Shown in pieces: positions 27,328-36,502 of a stretch of 64,000 nt of DNA (the first letter of the stretch is position 1; each line of letters opens with the position of its first letter). The position numbers and the translations under genes are program-made. The DNA is taken from positions 1,860,001 through 1,924,000 of the forward strand of contig NZ_CP049801.1 in assembly GCF_011578045.1 (NCBI RefSeq). Direction: 5' to 3'. The notes beneath the pieces are model-generated. The model worked only from the letters and a program-made list of their open reading frames with translations. It did not search any database and was not told the DNA's origin. This DNA is from Acinetobacter shaoyimingii. Its GTDB lineage: Bacteria; Pseudomonadota; Gammaproteobacteria; Pseudomonadales; Moraxellaceae.

Positions 27328-27921
27328 ATCATCCATTTCTTTGGACTTATGCCGAGTCATTAAGACAAAAAACAGTCGAATAACGATAATACAGAAAATT
27401 ACAGCAACCACAATCAATATATTGTGTTGCTGTGGCAATAGATAATCCCAAAGCTTGTGCAACCATCGACTGGCTTGTATACCGACACTCACCACTGTAA
27501 ATGCCCAGACAAAACTGGCAATAATATTGACTGCGATATAACGCTTAACTGGAAATTTTTTAATTCCAAAACTGATAGGAATTAAAGTACGCAACCCCCA
27601 AGCAAAACGCATAAATAAGATGGTTATAATTGGAAAGCGATCGATCAATTGACTAGCATTATCAAATTTTTCTGCCAGTTTGGGTCTTTTTTTAACAAAG
27701 TCATAGCCGTATTTGGCACCTATTTGATAATAGAATTGATCTCCCAAAAATCCACCCAGCATTGCAGCAGCAATCAATAGCCAGAAATTGAGTAGATGTT
27801 GTTGCACTGCATAAGCACCGAGCAAAAGAACTGTTTCACCTTCAAAAAAAGTGCCTATAGCAACTGCTAAATAACCATATTGTTCTAATAAATGCGACCA
27901 GTCGAGCATAGTATTAAACAT
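27316..27921 (-). CDS. DedA/SNARE-associated-family membrane protein
   Basis: A 201-residue inner-membrane protein. It has the DedA features FFEGETVLLLGAYAVQ near the N-terminus, GGFLGDQFYYQIGAKYG, and the conserved arginine region FMRFAWGLRTLIPISFG. DedA proteins are linked to undecaprenyl-phosphate or phospholipid recycling and membrane-potential-dependent stress resistance. There are about five membrane segments. ATG at 27909 is an alternative start. It lies 14 bases downstream of the tetR stop and may share its transcript. Confidence 0.88.
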   Translation of the reverse strand: MFNTMLDWSHLLEQYGYLAVAIGTFFEGETVLLLGAYAVQQHLLNFWLLIAAAMLGGFLGDQFYYQIGAKYGYDFVKKRPKLAEKFDNASQLIDRFPIITILFMRFAWGLRTLIPISFGIKKFPVKRYIAVNIIASFVWAFTVVSVGIQASRWLHKLWDYLLPQQHNILIVVAVIFCIIVIRLFFVLMTRHKSKEMDDSDG

Positions 27922-27935
27922 TAAATTTGGAGCTA

Positions 27936-28481
27936 TTAACTTAATACAGTGATGATTTTATTCAAGCTTAATTGTGTGATTTTTACTTTATTTTCCGAAT
28001 ACCCTTCTATCAAAAAGCGACTAATCATCCCTTCCAATAAAGTGTAGATGAGCTCGACCAATACCTCTACATCAGCGCTAAAATGACAATGCTGTGCAAT
28101 CAATGTTTTTATCCACATCTTATGCTTTAGAGCTATTTCAGCAACGATAGGATCAGCATCAGATTCTGCAACGGCACGCACAAACAAGCAGCCTTTATAA
28201 TCATCTTCTTTAAACCATTGAATATGCCAATCCAAAATTTTTTCAATTGCGCTCTGTCCTGTAGCATCTGCAATGTATTTTAATAACGATGCTCGAAATT
28301 TTTGATCACGTGCCAACAATACAGATTCCACAAGATGCTGCTTGTTTTTAAAATAGGTATACATCGTGGTTTTAGAGCAGCCCGATAAATCACGGATTAA
28401 ATCAACCCCTACAGCATTAATACTATGCACATAGAACAATTGTTCCGCTGTATTTAAAATTTTTTCTGCAGATTTTGACAT
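27936..28481 (-). CDS. TetR/AcrR-family transcriptional regulator
   Basis: A 181-residue repressor. The N-terminal helix-turn-helix is ILNTAEQLFYVHSINAVGVD followed by IRDLSGCSKTTMYTYFKNKQ (about residues 8-48). The C-terminal domain binds an unknown ligand. It is divergent from the HPP-family gene. A perfect 22-bp palindrome in the shared 109-base region is the likely operator, so control of itself and the HPP gene is expected. The dedA gene downstream is possibly in the same operon. Confidence 0.92.
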   Translation of the reverse strand: MSKSAEKILNTAEQLFYVHSINAVGVDLIRDLSGCSKTTMYTYFKNKQHLVESVLLARDQKFRASLLKYIADATGQSAIEKILDWHIQWFKEDDYKGCLFVRAVAESDADPIVAEIALKHKMWIKTLIAQHCHFSADVEVLVELIYTLLEGMISRFLIEGYSENKVKITQLSLNKIITVLS

Positions 28482-28512
28482 TATCTTCTCTCATAAAAGT
28501 TCTCATAAAACC

Positions 28513-28534
28513 AATAGTACAGATCTGTACTATT
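28513..28534. promoter_or_regulatory. Perfect 22-bp palindrome, probable TetR operator
   Basis: The half-site AATAGTACAGA is followed immediately by its exact reverse complement TCTGTACTATT. It lies between the divergent tetR and HPP genes, where TetR-family operators occur. A possible HPP-gene -10 (TATGAT, 28549-28554) lies just downstream. Confidence 0.8.
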
Positions 28535-28590
28535 TTCGATTTTAAGTCTATGATGATTTTTATACAAGAGTTAAAAGGAATCAAATCATC

Positions 28591-29166
28591 ATGTTTTCTG
28601 TTTTAGAAGGAAAAGAAAAATTAGCCCAGCGACCAAGATTTGGCGAACTCTTACGGGCTTTTATTGGAGGAACGCTCAGTATTGGTATTTTACTATTACT
28701 CGGTAAAATTTCGAATAATCCCTTTATCATGGCACCCTTTGGCGCGACTTGTGTCATTCTCTATGCTGTTTCGCAATCACCATTGGCACAACCGCGCAAT
28801 GTCATCTTTGATCATCTTATTTCAGCTTTTGTCGGTATATTATTTTTAAAACTGTTGGGTGACTCGATGTGGGTCATCGCCTTATCGGTAGGCACTGCCA
28901 TTGCCCTTATGCAATATTTTCGTTGTGTTCATCCACCTGCAGGTGCAAATCCTTTAGTGATTTTACTTAGCGCATCCTCAGTCGAATATTCATGGAGCTT
29001 TTTAATTTTTCCCGTGCTGATCGGCTCAGTAGCTTTGGTTTTGGTTGCAATGCTATTGAACAATATAAAAACTTCTCAAAAATGGCCACATTATGGACTT
29101 GCAGTCATGCATTCAAAGACATCTTTAGTCAATACAAATGAAGCATCGCATCTTCAACAAAAATAA
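28591..29166 (+). CDS. HPP-family integral membrane protein
   Basis: A 191-residue protein with about four to five membrane segments. The family name motif appears in FRCVHPPAGANPLVILL (about 110-126), preceded by PFIMAPFGATCVILYAVSQS. Some HPP proteins are nitrite transporters in cyanobacteria and plastids, but the substrate here is unknown. The usual C-terminal CBS domains of longer members are absent. Likely repressed by the adjacent TetR. Confidence 0.88.
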   Translation: MFSVLEGKEKLAQRPRFGELLRAFIGGTLSIGILLLLGKISNNPFIMAPFGATCVILYAVSQSPLAQPRNVIFDHLISAFVGILFLKLLGDSMWVIALSVGTAIALMQYFRCVHPPAGANPLVILLSASSVEYSWSFLIFPVLIGSVALVLVAMLLNNIKTSQKWPHYGLAVMHSKTSLVNTNEASHLQQK

Positions 29167-29343
29167 TCTTATCAATCACTTAATTTCAAATATCAACATG
29201 AATTTTTGCAAAACTTTCATGTTGACTCCATAACAATTCACACACTTTCCTATGCATAATATTCTTTATCTTATTATTGTTATTTAAGTATTGGCCATTT
29301 TCATGAAAAATCATGACTCCCCTGATCAATACGAGAACATATA

Positions 29344-29853
29344 ATGACACAGGAACAAGAGCTGATTTCAAAAGCCCAAAACAGCCAAGCCCCAAAAGAT
29401 GTAGTGCTAGCATTTCTAGCCAATACAGCAAAAGAAAATGTAAAACACGCTGCTGAAATTTTGGTGCATGAAAATGCCACCTATATTTCACTTAATTTTG
29501 ACAATAAAGAACTGGAACAAATCGAACCTTGGACAGGCACACGTCAAGGCCGTCAGATTTACATCAACACTTTCTCAAATGTAGGTACTTATTGGGACGT
29601 GAATGAATTTAAAATCACTGACGTTGTGGGTGAAAATGAAATTGTGGCCGTCTTTGGTTCTTTTACTTACACTTCAGTTGAAGTTGGACATCGATTTACT
29701 TCACCCTTTTCAATTTTAGCGAAAGTCAAAGATGGTCAGATTGTCTTTTTTCAATTCATGGAAGACACCTATGCATCCGCACGATCATTTAGAAAAAGTG
29801 GCTCTTGGAACATTCAGAACAATCACCGTCAAATAACAGTTGGTGATGAATAA
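29344..29853 (+). CDS. NTF2/SnoaL-like fold protein
   Basis: A 169-residue cytosolic protein. The N-terminal helices, the EILVHENATYISLNFD segment and the repeated beta-strand pattern (VAVFGSFTYTSVEVG, SPFSILAKVKDGQIVFFQFM) fit the NTF2-like cone fold of SnoaL/ketosteroid-isomerase type. No catalytic assignment is possible. It is followed by an inverted repeat and the convergent alkM. The start ATG has no strong ribosome site. Confidence 0.8.
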   Translation: MTQEQELISKAQNSQAPKDVVLAFLANTAKENVKHAAEILVHENATYISLNFDNKELEQIEPWTGTRQGRQIYINTFSNVGTYWDVNEFKITDVVGENEIVAVFGSFTYTSVEVGHRFTSPFSILAKVKDGQIVFFQFMEDTYASARSFRKSGSWNIQNNHRQITVGDE

Positions 29854-29927
29854 TCAATTTTGACCAGGGTCTTTTACATTTTAGCCACGCGTTGTGTAAT
29901 GGCAAAACACAGACTCTACTTATTCAC

Positions 29928-29965
29928 GCAATACACCATATAGAGTTTAAGACATGGTGTATTGC
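29928..29965. terminator. Inverted repeat between NTF2-like gene and alkM
   Basis: GCAATACACCAT and ATGGTGTATTGC form a perfect 12-bp stem with a 14-base loop. Neither side has a proper T-run, so it is only a terminator-like element between convergent genes. Confidence 0.5.
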
Positions 29966-29990
29966 TAAAATTTTAAAAACAAGATCACAA

Positions 29991-31193
29991 TTAAGAGAGA
30001 TTGATTTTGAATTTCTCAAATAATTTTTTGCGACGCTTAGGGTAAATATTCGCTCTGGTTAAATCCCCTTCATAGTGATCATAAACACGCTGATCCATCA
30101 TTTTAAACCACCAAGATGGAATCAATGCGGGTAATAGCATACTGGCATAGCCATTCGGTAATTCTGGTGCCTCATCGAAATGACGTAAAGCTTGAAATGG
30201 TCGAGTTGGATAAGCATGATGATCCGAATGACGTTGCAACTGATACAAAAACAGATTGGTCACAATATTGTTATTGTTCCAGCTATGTTCAGGGCGAGTA
30301 CGCTCATATTTCCCATTTTCATCTTTCTGACGAAGTAAGCCGTAATGTTCAATATAATTAATTATTTCAAACAAAGTAATACTATAAGCTGATTGCGTAG
30401 CCAAATATGGCAGTACACGTTTTCCAAATAGCGCCATCATGCTTGAATGAAATACACCACTCATGCCCCAGCCTTGTAAAAGCTCATTGTCCTTTGACCA
30501 GAAGCTCAAGCCTTTGCGTTTTAAACGTCGAGTTTCTATATCGATAGCAGATTTGAGTGAACCAATCACTGTACGGGGTAAAAACTCATAAAATGTTTCA
30601 CCCATTTTAGATGATGCCGGATCTTCAGGCGTTGCTGCACGCTTATGATGACCGTATGGATGTTCAATGCGAAAATGATTGTAGCCAGAAGGAACCAGAG
30701 CCAAATGTGACAGAATATGATCTATTCGGTCAGACTTATGGCTTAGCTCATGTGCTGTATTAATAGCAATACCATTAATCGCCCCCATAGAAGCACCCAA
30801 TAAAATTTTATCCAATAAAGGCGTACTCTTACGACTTGCTAAATAACATGCATAGATATTGGCAACATACTGAATTGGAATAAAGGATTTGACCAAGCGG
30901 GCATAATATGGGTCTTGTTCCAACAATTTTACTTCTTCTGCAGTCGGGTTGTTTTTATCCTGCCCAATAATCGTATCAATGGTTGGAATAATCACATGTA
31001 AAACAATTGGACCACCCAAAGCGAATAAGGTTTTAAACGGACGTGGTGCAAAATGGTATCCTGCTAAAATACCCAATCCAATGACGGGTAAGGATGGACT
31101 AATCATCCATAAATAACGTTTCTTATCTAATGCCAGACCAGAAAGTTTTTTATTGTCTAATACTGAATCATTCAGTTTTAAGGGCGCATTCAT
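29991..31193 (-). CDS. alkM: Alkane 1-monooxygenase (AlkB/AlkM type)
   Basis: A 400-residue membrane di-iron enzyme that hydroxylates the terminal carbon of n-alkanes, using rubredoxin for electrons. The histidine boxes are HELSH (148-152), H178PYGHH183 and HSDHH (322-326), plus the hydroxylase motif NYIEHYGLLR (279-288). AGGA precedes the ATG. The divergent AraC-type gene matches the alkR-alkM arrangement of Acinetobacter. No rubredoxin or rubredoxin reductase gene lies in this window. Confidence 0.92.
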   Translation of the reverse strand: MNAPLKLNDSVLDNKKLSGLALDKKRYLWMISPSLPVIGLGILAGYHFAPRPFKTLFALGGPIVLHVIIPTIDTIIGQDKNNPTAEEVKLLEQDPYYARLVKSFIPIQYVANIYACYLASRKSTPLLDKILLGASMGAINGIAINTAHELSHKSDRIDHILSHLALVPSGYNHFRIEHPYGHHKRAATPEDPASSKMGETFYEFLPRTVIGSLKSAIDIETRRLKRKGLSFWSKDNELLQGWGMSGVFHSSMMALFGKRVLPYLATQSAYSITLFEIINYIEHYGLLRQKDENGKYERTRPEHSWNNNNIVTNLFLYQLQRHSDHHAYPTRPFQALRHFDEAPELPNGYASMLLPALIPSWWFKMMDQRVYDHYEGDLTRANIYPKRRKKLFEKFKINLS

Positions 31194-31381
31194 TTGCTTA
31201 TTTTCCTATCACTTGCTATACCTCTATCTTTAAACATTCAATAGTTGAAAAACAGTTGTAATCGTCCAAATTAGCTATGTGAGCATCTTTGGCACTTTTG
31301 ACCTAGCCTTTGACCTGAAATCACATACAAACTAAACAAGCCTTTGTTAAAATTAAATTTAAATATAGAAAATAATAAATT

Positions 31382-32332
31382 ATGGATGCACTCAGCCAAG
31401 TTTTCGAAGATATTCACTTAAAACAAACCCAATATTTATACCTAGAAGCACAAGGTCAATGGGCATTTGAATCTGAACATCAATCTGCCATGATTACGCA
31501 TATCGTACTCTTTGGTACCGCTTATGTGCATTTTGAGGGGCAAGCCAGTGTGCTATTGAACACTGGTGATATGATGATTATTCCTTCAGGAATAAAGCAT
31601 CATTGTTCAAGTCATATGGTGCATCAACTGGTTGAACCTTTAAAAATTGAAGCGCTATTTCAAGGATTACGTGAAGACCCTATCCAAGTGGGACAACACG
31701 ATACTAACCAAGTTGAAAATAAATCACTGATCTTCACTATAAAAACGCAAATAGACAGCATCATGGCTGGTCCTTTGATTCAGGCATTACCCACTTATCT
31801 ACATATTAAAAGTGCCCTCAATGCGCAAGAACCTGAATGGCTGAGAATTGGACTCTATTTTGTTGCTAATGAAACCACCCATAAGCAACCTGGACGACAC
31901 AAGATTATGGATCATGTCGTCAGTATCATGTTGATTGAATGTGTACGAGAATATATCAACGAGATCAATGATGAAAATAATTGGTTAAATGCCTTAACGC
32001 ATCCAGAACTCGCCAATGCATTTAGCGCCATTCACAGTCAACCTGAACAAGCGTGGACTGTAGAAAAATTGGCGGAACGTTGCTTTATGTCCAGATCAAA
32101 ATTTGCCAACTTATTTCATGAAATTGTCGGTGAACCACCTTTGGCCTACCTAAAACAGCATCGTTTACGCTTAGCCAGTCAATATTTACGTACGGGTCAA
32201 TTGTCTATACAACAAATTGCGCATCATGTTGGTTATTCATCTGAAACAGCTTTCAGTCAGACCTTTAAAAAATATTTTCAACTCAGCCCAAGTCAATACC
32301 GCCAATTACACTATGCTCAACAATCAAATTAG
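31382..32332 (+). CDS. alkR: AraC-family regulator, probably the alkM activator AlkR
   Basis: A 316-residue protein. The N-terminal cupin-like half has VHFEGQASVLLNTGDMMIIP. The C-terminal AraC DNA-binding domain (about 215-312) has two helix-turn-helices, the second ending IAHHVGYSSETAFSQTFKKY. It is divergent from alkM across 188 bases. In Acinetobacter AlkR activates alkM in the presence of alkanes; the same role is inferred from position. The name is by synteny. Confidence 0.85.
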   Translation: MDALSQVFEDIHLKQTQYLYLEAQGQWAFESEHQSAMITHIVLFGTAYVHFEGQASVLLNTGDMMIIPSGIKHHCSSHMVHQLVEPLKIEALFQGLREDPIQVGQHDTNQVENKSLIFTIKTQIDSIMAGPLIQALPTYLHIKSALNAQEPEWLRIGLYFVANETTHKQPGRHKIMDHVVSIMLIECVREYINEINDENNWLNALTHPELANAFSAIHSQPEQAWTVEKLAERCFMSRSKFANLFHEIVGEPPLAYLKQHRLRLASQYLRTGQLSIQQIAHHVGYSSETAFSQTFKKYFQLSPSQYRQLHYAQQSN

Positions 32333-32533
32333 TGCTGAAAAAATCTTAATTTTCTTTATAAAAAATCCAAAAATATCAGAAATATGCGTGTAATCCTAAG
32401 TGGCAAAGAAGAGAAACAGTTGTAATACCACTATTGAAATAAATTTTGCTTTAAAATTTTTACTATGGTTTTAATCATTTCATCGATATTTATCGGTTCA
32501 AAAAATAAATTAAAAATTTATTCTCATAGCTAA

Positions 32534-32583
32534 AAAATAAGCATAAAAAAAAGCGCCGAAGCGCTTTTTTTTATGCTTATTTT
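32534..32583. terminator. Very long bidirectional terminator between alkR and ppiD
   Basis: A perfect 23-bp stem with a CGAA tetraloop: outer AAAATAAGCAT, then A8, then GCGC, mirrored exactly. The T8/A8 tract gives a U-run in either direction. It lies 11 bases from the ppiD stop. Confidence 0.92.
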
Positions 32584-32593
32584 AAACATTCAA

Positions 32594-34459
32594 TTATTTA
32601 ATTTTGGCTTGAGACTTCAAATAATTTGTATAGTCTTCAAGCATTTGATTACCACGGTAGTTTTGGTATAACTTCAACAACTCTTGGTTTTTCTCAGCAG
32701 ATAATGAATCTACTGAAGCATTTTTTACTGAAGCCACTGCAACCACCACCATTTCATTTGGCAAAGCAGCAGTCGTTACAGACCACATTCCTTCTTTTGG
32801 TGCAGGAACACTAAACGCAGCACGCTCAATTTCACGCTTCAACCCTTGTGAACGCGTAAATACACCGGCATTTTCAAAAGATTGCGGATATTTACTCAAC
32901 ACTTGCTGAGCTGGCAATTTGTTAAAATCATTCAGCATTGTTGCGATTTTGGCTTTAGCAAGATCATATGCTTTTTGATCAATCAATTGTTCTTTCACTT
33001 TAGCTTTGACTTGTGCCAAAGGTTGAACACCAGCAGCATGATATTGACGCACTTTGAACCAAACGGTATCGCCATTTGCTAATTGAATATTGCTTGAAGC
33101 GTTACGGTCACCGTTTTTCACGTCATCACTAAATAATTTCGTTTTAACGTTTGGATCTGACAATACTGGATTAGTCGTCCCCAAAGTGACTGCTTTGGCC
33201 GTTTCAATTTTTACAGTTTTAAGTTCTTGAGTCACCACATCAAGCGCATCGTTATTCACAACATCTTCATTTAAACGATTCACAGTATCTGTATAGACAT
33301 TGGCATTTTTCGTTTTTAAAACTTCAGCAGTTAAACGTGCCTTTTCCGATTCAAAACTTGGAATATTGACTGCTTCAGGCTTAGCACTAATAATGTGATA
33401 ACCAAATTGGGTTTTAACAGGTTTCGAAATGGTGTTATTTGCAGCTGCAACCGCTTTATCAAAATCTTCACCAAAAGCACCAGCAGTATAGGCCTCAACC
33501 AAACCGCCCACGTTTTTTGATGTAGGATCTTCAGAATACTGTTTTGCTGCATCAGCAAAGTTCATACCTGCCTGAATTTTTGCATAGATATCGTTGGCAA
33601 GCTTTTCAGCTTCAGCAGGTTTACGCGCATCTGTTGTAATTAAAATATGATGGACTTCAACTTTCGCATTCTTTTTCTGAGTTTGTACAAACTGATCATA
33701 TGCCTGTTTCAATTCCGCATCTGTCACTTGGTTTTGAGATCCAAACAAAGCAGGTGATACAACAACATAATCTACATCCACAGCAGCCAATTGTTTGAAT
33801 TTTTGGCTATGCTTATTGTAGAAAGCTGTAATGTCTTGATCTGTTACTTTCACTTGATTTTTGTAGGCATCAAGTTTCACAGAGGACAATAACAAACTGC
33901 GTTGTTCAGATTGCAAATTCGAGATCTGCTGGATATCAACTTTACTCACCAAAGAATTATCAGTAATCATTGAAGAAAGAATTTTCAAAGCATGATCTTG
34001 ACGTAAATTTGCAATCAAGGCCTGACTCGTCATACCAATTGAACGTAAGTAATTTTCATAAGCAGTTTTTGAAAATACACCATCCACTTGCAGACTTGGT
34101 TGCTGTGCAATCATTTGCTCAATTTGAGCATCACTTAATGTAATTCCCAACTTCTCTGCTTGCTGAATCAACAAAGCACGATTTACCAAACTATCTAACG
34201 CAGCTTCGGCAATATAAGACTGATTTAACAAGGATTCGTCACCTTGAACCATTGATAAATACTGATCTTTATAATTCTTGATCTGAACTTCTAAGTCTTT
34301 GTCAGAAATTTCTAAATCATTAACAGTCTTGGCAACACCATCTTTGTTCGATCCAGTTCCAAATAAGCTTTCCATACCAGCCAAAGCCAAAGGTAACAAG
34401 AATAAAACGAGGAGGACTTTTCCCAACCAACCCCTAATGAGTTTACGAAACGATTCCAT
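32594..34459 (-). CDS. ppiD: Periplasmic folding chaperone PpiD (SurA_N / parvulin)
   Basis: A 621-residue protein with an N-terminal membrane anchor (LGKVLLVLFLLPLALAG, about residues 13-29), a SurA-like chaperone region, and one parvulin rotamase domain (about 265-360, starting VEVHHILITTDARK). PpiD works at the periplasmic exit of the Sec translocon. The length and layout match E. coli PpiD (623). It lies 132 bases downstream of an HU gene, and the hupB-ppiD order is also found in E. coli. Confidence 0.92.
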   Translation of the reverse strand: MESFRKLIRGWLGKVLLVLFLLPLALAGMESLFGTGSNKDGVAKTVNDLEISDKDLEVQIKNYKDQYLSMVQGDESLLNQSYIAEAALDSLVNRALLIQQAEKLGITLSDAQIEQMIAQQPSLQVDGVFSKTAYENYLRSIGMTSQALIANLRQDHALKILSSMITDNSLVSKVDIQQISNLQSEQRSLLLSSVKLDAYKNQVKVTDQDITAFYNKHSQKFKQLAAVDVDYVVVSPALFGSQNQVTDAELKQAYDQFVQTQKKNAKVEVHHILITTDARKPAEAEKLANDIYAKIQAGMNFADAAKQYSEDPTSKNVGGLVEAYTAGAFGEDFDKAVAAANNTISKPVKTQFGYHIISAKPEAVNIPSFESEKARLTAEVLKTKNANVYTDTVNRLNEDVVNNDALDVVTQELKTVKIETAKAVTLGTTNPVLSDPNVKTKLFSDDVKNGDRNASSNIQLANGDTVWFKVRQYHAAGVQPLAQVKAKVKEQLIDQKAYDLAKAKIATMLNDFNKLPAQQVLSKYPQSFENAGVFTRSQGLKREIERAAFSVPAPKEGMWSVTTAALPNEMVVVAVASVKNASVDSLSAEKNQELLKLYQNYRGNQMLEDYTNYLKSQAKIK

Positions 34460-34554
34460 GAGTATTCCAATATTTTATTTCAGTTGGATTCTAACTGAAT
34501 TTCAAATATGAATGAATCACAACTGAAGGATATTTTTTGTTATTTCATAAAAAA

Positions 34555-34571
34555 CGCGCCGTAAAGGCGCG
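34555..34571 (-). terminator. Terminator after the HU gene
   Basis: CGCGCC-GTAAA-GGCGCG with an A-run on its left side, giving a U-run on the minus strand, 20 bases past the HU stop. Confidence 0.82.
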
Positions 34572-34590
34572 CTTCTTATTTTACAAGCTC

Positions 34591-34863
34591 TTATGCAACA
34601 GAGTCTTTAAGGCCTTTACCAGCTTTAAAACTTGGTACCTTACTTGCTTTAATCTTAAGTTCTTCACCAGTTTTTGGGTTACGACCAATGCGTGCAGCAC
34701 GATCTTTGACACTGAACGTACCAAAACCAACTAAAGTTACAGTATCACCCTTCTTCAACGCTTCACCAATTGAAGCAATAGTCGCGTCCAATGCTTTACC
34801 TGCATCAGTCTTAGACAATCCCCCTTTCTCGGCAATCGCGTCGATTAATTCTGATTTATTCAT
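34591..34863 (-). CDS. hupB: HU family nucleoid protein
   Basis: A 90-residue histone-like protein. [20 protein letters not shown] starts the helical dimerisation body. The DNA-binding arm contains [15 protein letters not shown] with the intercalating Pro. HU bends and compacts DNA. It is upstream of ppiD, as in enterobacteria, which favours the hupB name over hupA. GAGGACGAAATCTTC lies before the ATG. Confidence 0.95.
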   Translation of the reverse strand: MNKSELIDAIAEKGGLSKTDAGKALDATIASIGEALKKGDTVTLVGFGTFSVKDRAARIGRNPKTGEELKIKASKVPSFKAGKGLKDSVA

Positions 34864-35033
34864 GAAGATTTCGTCCTCTTATATCGTTTGTTTAAAATCC
34901 AAGGCTCAGGTTTAAAAAAGGCCATGACGACTTTATAGCAATGCTTTAGGGCAAAACGCAAGACCACATACACGCATTTCACAAAAATAAATGGCAAAAA
35001 CTGATAAAAACATCACTTTTAGCTCTTTTTTAT

Positions 35034-35525
35034 TCATTTTTTATTCAATTGCGCTTTTAATGTTTTGTTTTCTTCCATTAAAACATCAACTTTTCTATGC
35101 AAATCTAATATTAAACTTTCTAAATGTTGAATATCTTTTGCAGTCACCAACCCAATCTTATTTAACGATGTCGTGACATGATGATCAAGCATTTTTTCAA
35201 CTTTATCTTTGGTGTCGATCACAGATTCTTTCGTTTTTTCAGTCACTTTGCTCACTGTTTGATCAGTGAATTCGACTGTTTTTGACTCAAGTTCCTCACC
35301 CACTTTAACCAAAGACTCAAAAATTTTGCTTCCTTCATCTTCCGCGCGCGAAAAAGCACCCAGTCCCGCTAACCAAATTTGTTTGGTATATTTACGGAAA
35401 TCAAGTGTCGACTTACGGTTATGATGACGTTTCGTTTTCCCCTGTTTTTTATCAAATTCCTGATCTTCATACATTTTAGATGAGTTATTGTTATTCATAC
35501 GGCTATCCATTGAAGTTACGCTCAC
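35034..35525 (-). CDS. Phasin-like polyhydroxyalkanoate granule-associated protein
   Basis: A 163-residue protein with a basic N-terminus, the phasin core FRKYTKQIWLAGLGAFSRAE (about 43-62), a long amphipathic helix region and a coiled-coil C-terminal tail (LESLILDLHRKVDVLMEENK). Phasins coat storage granules or bind nucleoids. No PHA synthase gene is in this window. The GTG at 35525 has a poor ribosome site; ATGs at 35510 and 35498 are possible, the last with GGAT upstream. Confidence 0.82.
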   Translation of the reverse strand: MSVTSMDSRMNNNNSSKMYEDQEFDKKQGKTKRHHNRKSTLDFRKYTKQIWLAGLGAFSRAEDEGSKIFESLVKVGEELESKTVEFTDQTVSKVTEKTKESVIDTKDKVEKMLDHHVTTSLNKIGLVTAKDIQHLESLILDLHRKVDVLMEENKTLKAQLNKK

Positions 35526-35715
35526 AACACTACTGTGTATTTTATGATCTTAATTGGCAATTTATGTATATATTTTATAAATTATATCAAATTTTGCTCT
35601 TGAACCTTTTGCAAAACTGTTCTACAAAGCAAACATTAATTGAATTAAATTAGGGCAGATTTATTAGCCCATAGTTTTAATGAGATGGATTTCTCATTTT
35701 GGATAGGATTTTTTT

Positions 35716-36369
35716 ATGAGTGATACGCAACAAAACCAAGGTCATACTCGTTTGTTGCTTAACATTGTGATGGTGTTATTAGAAACATTCTATTCGTTTA
35801 TTTTAAAACATGATCGCGTTGTACGTTTACAAGCAAAGAAATTTATTGAGAAACAAATTACGCTAAAAATAAATAGCTACATTCCATATTTTGACTTTTA
35901 TGTGCAATTTTCAAGTAAAGGTATTTTGTTTGATCTTAATACACCTGAAAAGCCAGTTGACATGGTCATAAACAGCACACTTATTGATTTGATTCAAATT
36001 TTCGCTTTTGCGAATCGAAAAAGTCTTAAAAAAATGCGCATAGAGGCAGATCCTACTCTACGTGATGAATTTAAAGACTTGTGCTTACATCTGTCTATGC
36101 CTAAATTGATTTCCGACTGGAAACAATGGCTCAATAGTGATTCAGATGAAAATAATCTGGTTGCTTCAAAAAAACGAATTGCTCCACTTTTGGAAAAAAT
36201 TGATTTACAACGTTCTAGAATCAATACCTTACAGGTTGAAGTAAAACAATATCAAAATCGCATTCGTCGTATGACTCAAAGTCAAAAGAGACTTAAATTC
36301 GCCTTTGGTATAACACTTGTTCTTTTCTTGGTATTATTGATGTATAATTTGTGGATATTTTTCCAATAA
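35716..36369 (+). CDS. Tail-anchored protein with SCP2/UbiJ-like region (tentative)
   Basis: A 217-residue protein. Residues about 35-125 have a pattern reminiscent of SCP2/UbiJ lipid-binding domains (a hydrophobic strand ending KGILFDL, then PVDMVINSTLIDLIQIF). A coiled coil follows (about 160-195). A C-terminal membrane helix LKFAFGITLVLFLVLLMYNL ends the protein, so it would be tail-anchored in the inner membrane. The family assignment is by eye and uncertain. It is monocistronic with a terminator before iscR. Confidence 0.65.
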   Translation: MSDTQQNQGHTRLLLNIVMVLLETFYSFILKHDRVVRLQAKKFIEKQITLKINSYIPYFDFYVQFSSKGILFDLNTPEKPVDMVINSTLIDLIQIFAFANRKSLKKMRIEADPTLRDEFKDLCLHLSMPKLISDWKQWLNSDSDENNLVASKKRIAPLLEKIDLQRSRINTLQVEVKQYQNRIRRMTQSQKRLKFAFGITLVLFLVLLMYNLWIFFQ

Positions 36370-36401
36370 TTTGAATAAAAACAATTTCTAAGTTCCTCTA
36401 C

Positions 36402-36430
36402 AAAAAAACCAACTAATTTAGTTGGTTTTC
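36402..36430 (+). terminator. Terminator before the isc operon
   Basis: AAAACCAAC / GTTGGTTTT around a short AT loop, flanked by A and T runs. It insulates iscR from the upstream gene. Confidence 0.8.
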
Positions 36431-36437
36431 GTAAATA

Positions 36438-36470
36438 ATACTTGACTATTTTAGTCAGGATTCATAAAAT
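36438..36470 (+). promoter_or_regulatory. isc operon promoter with type 1 IscR binding site
   Basis: The 25 bases 36438-36462 start ATACTTGACTA and continue through TAGTCAGG. They match the type 1 IscR consensus (ATASYYGACTR, three any, YAGTCRRSTAT) at all but the last few positions. The same stretch holds the -35 TTGACT (36442-36447), and 17 bases later the -10 TAAAAT (36465-36470). Holo-IscR bound here would cover the -35, giving autorepression. Confidence 0.88.
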
Positions 36471-36502
36471 TCATACATCTAGCCTTACATGTGTATCGAA
36501 TC

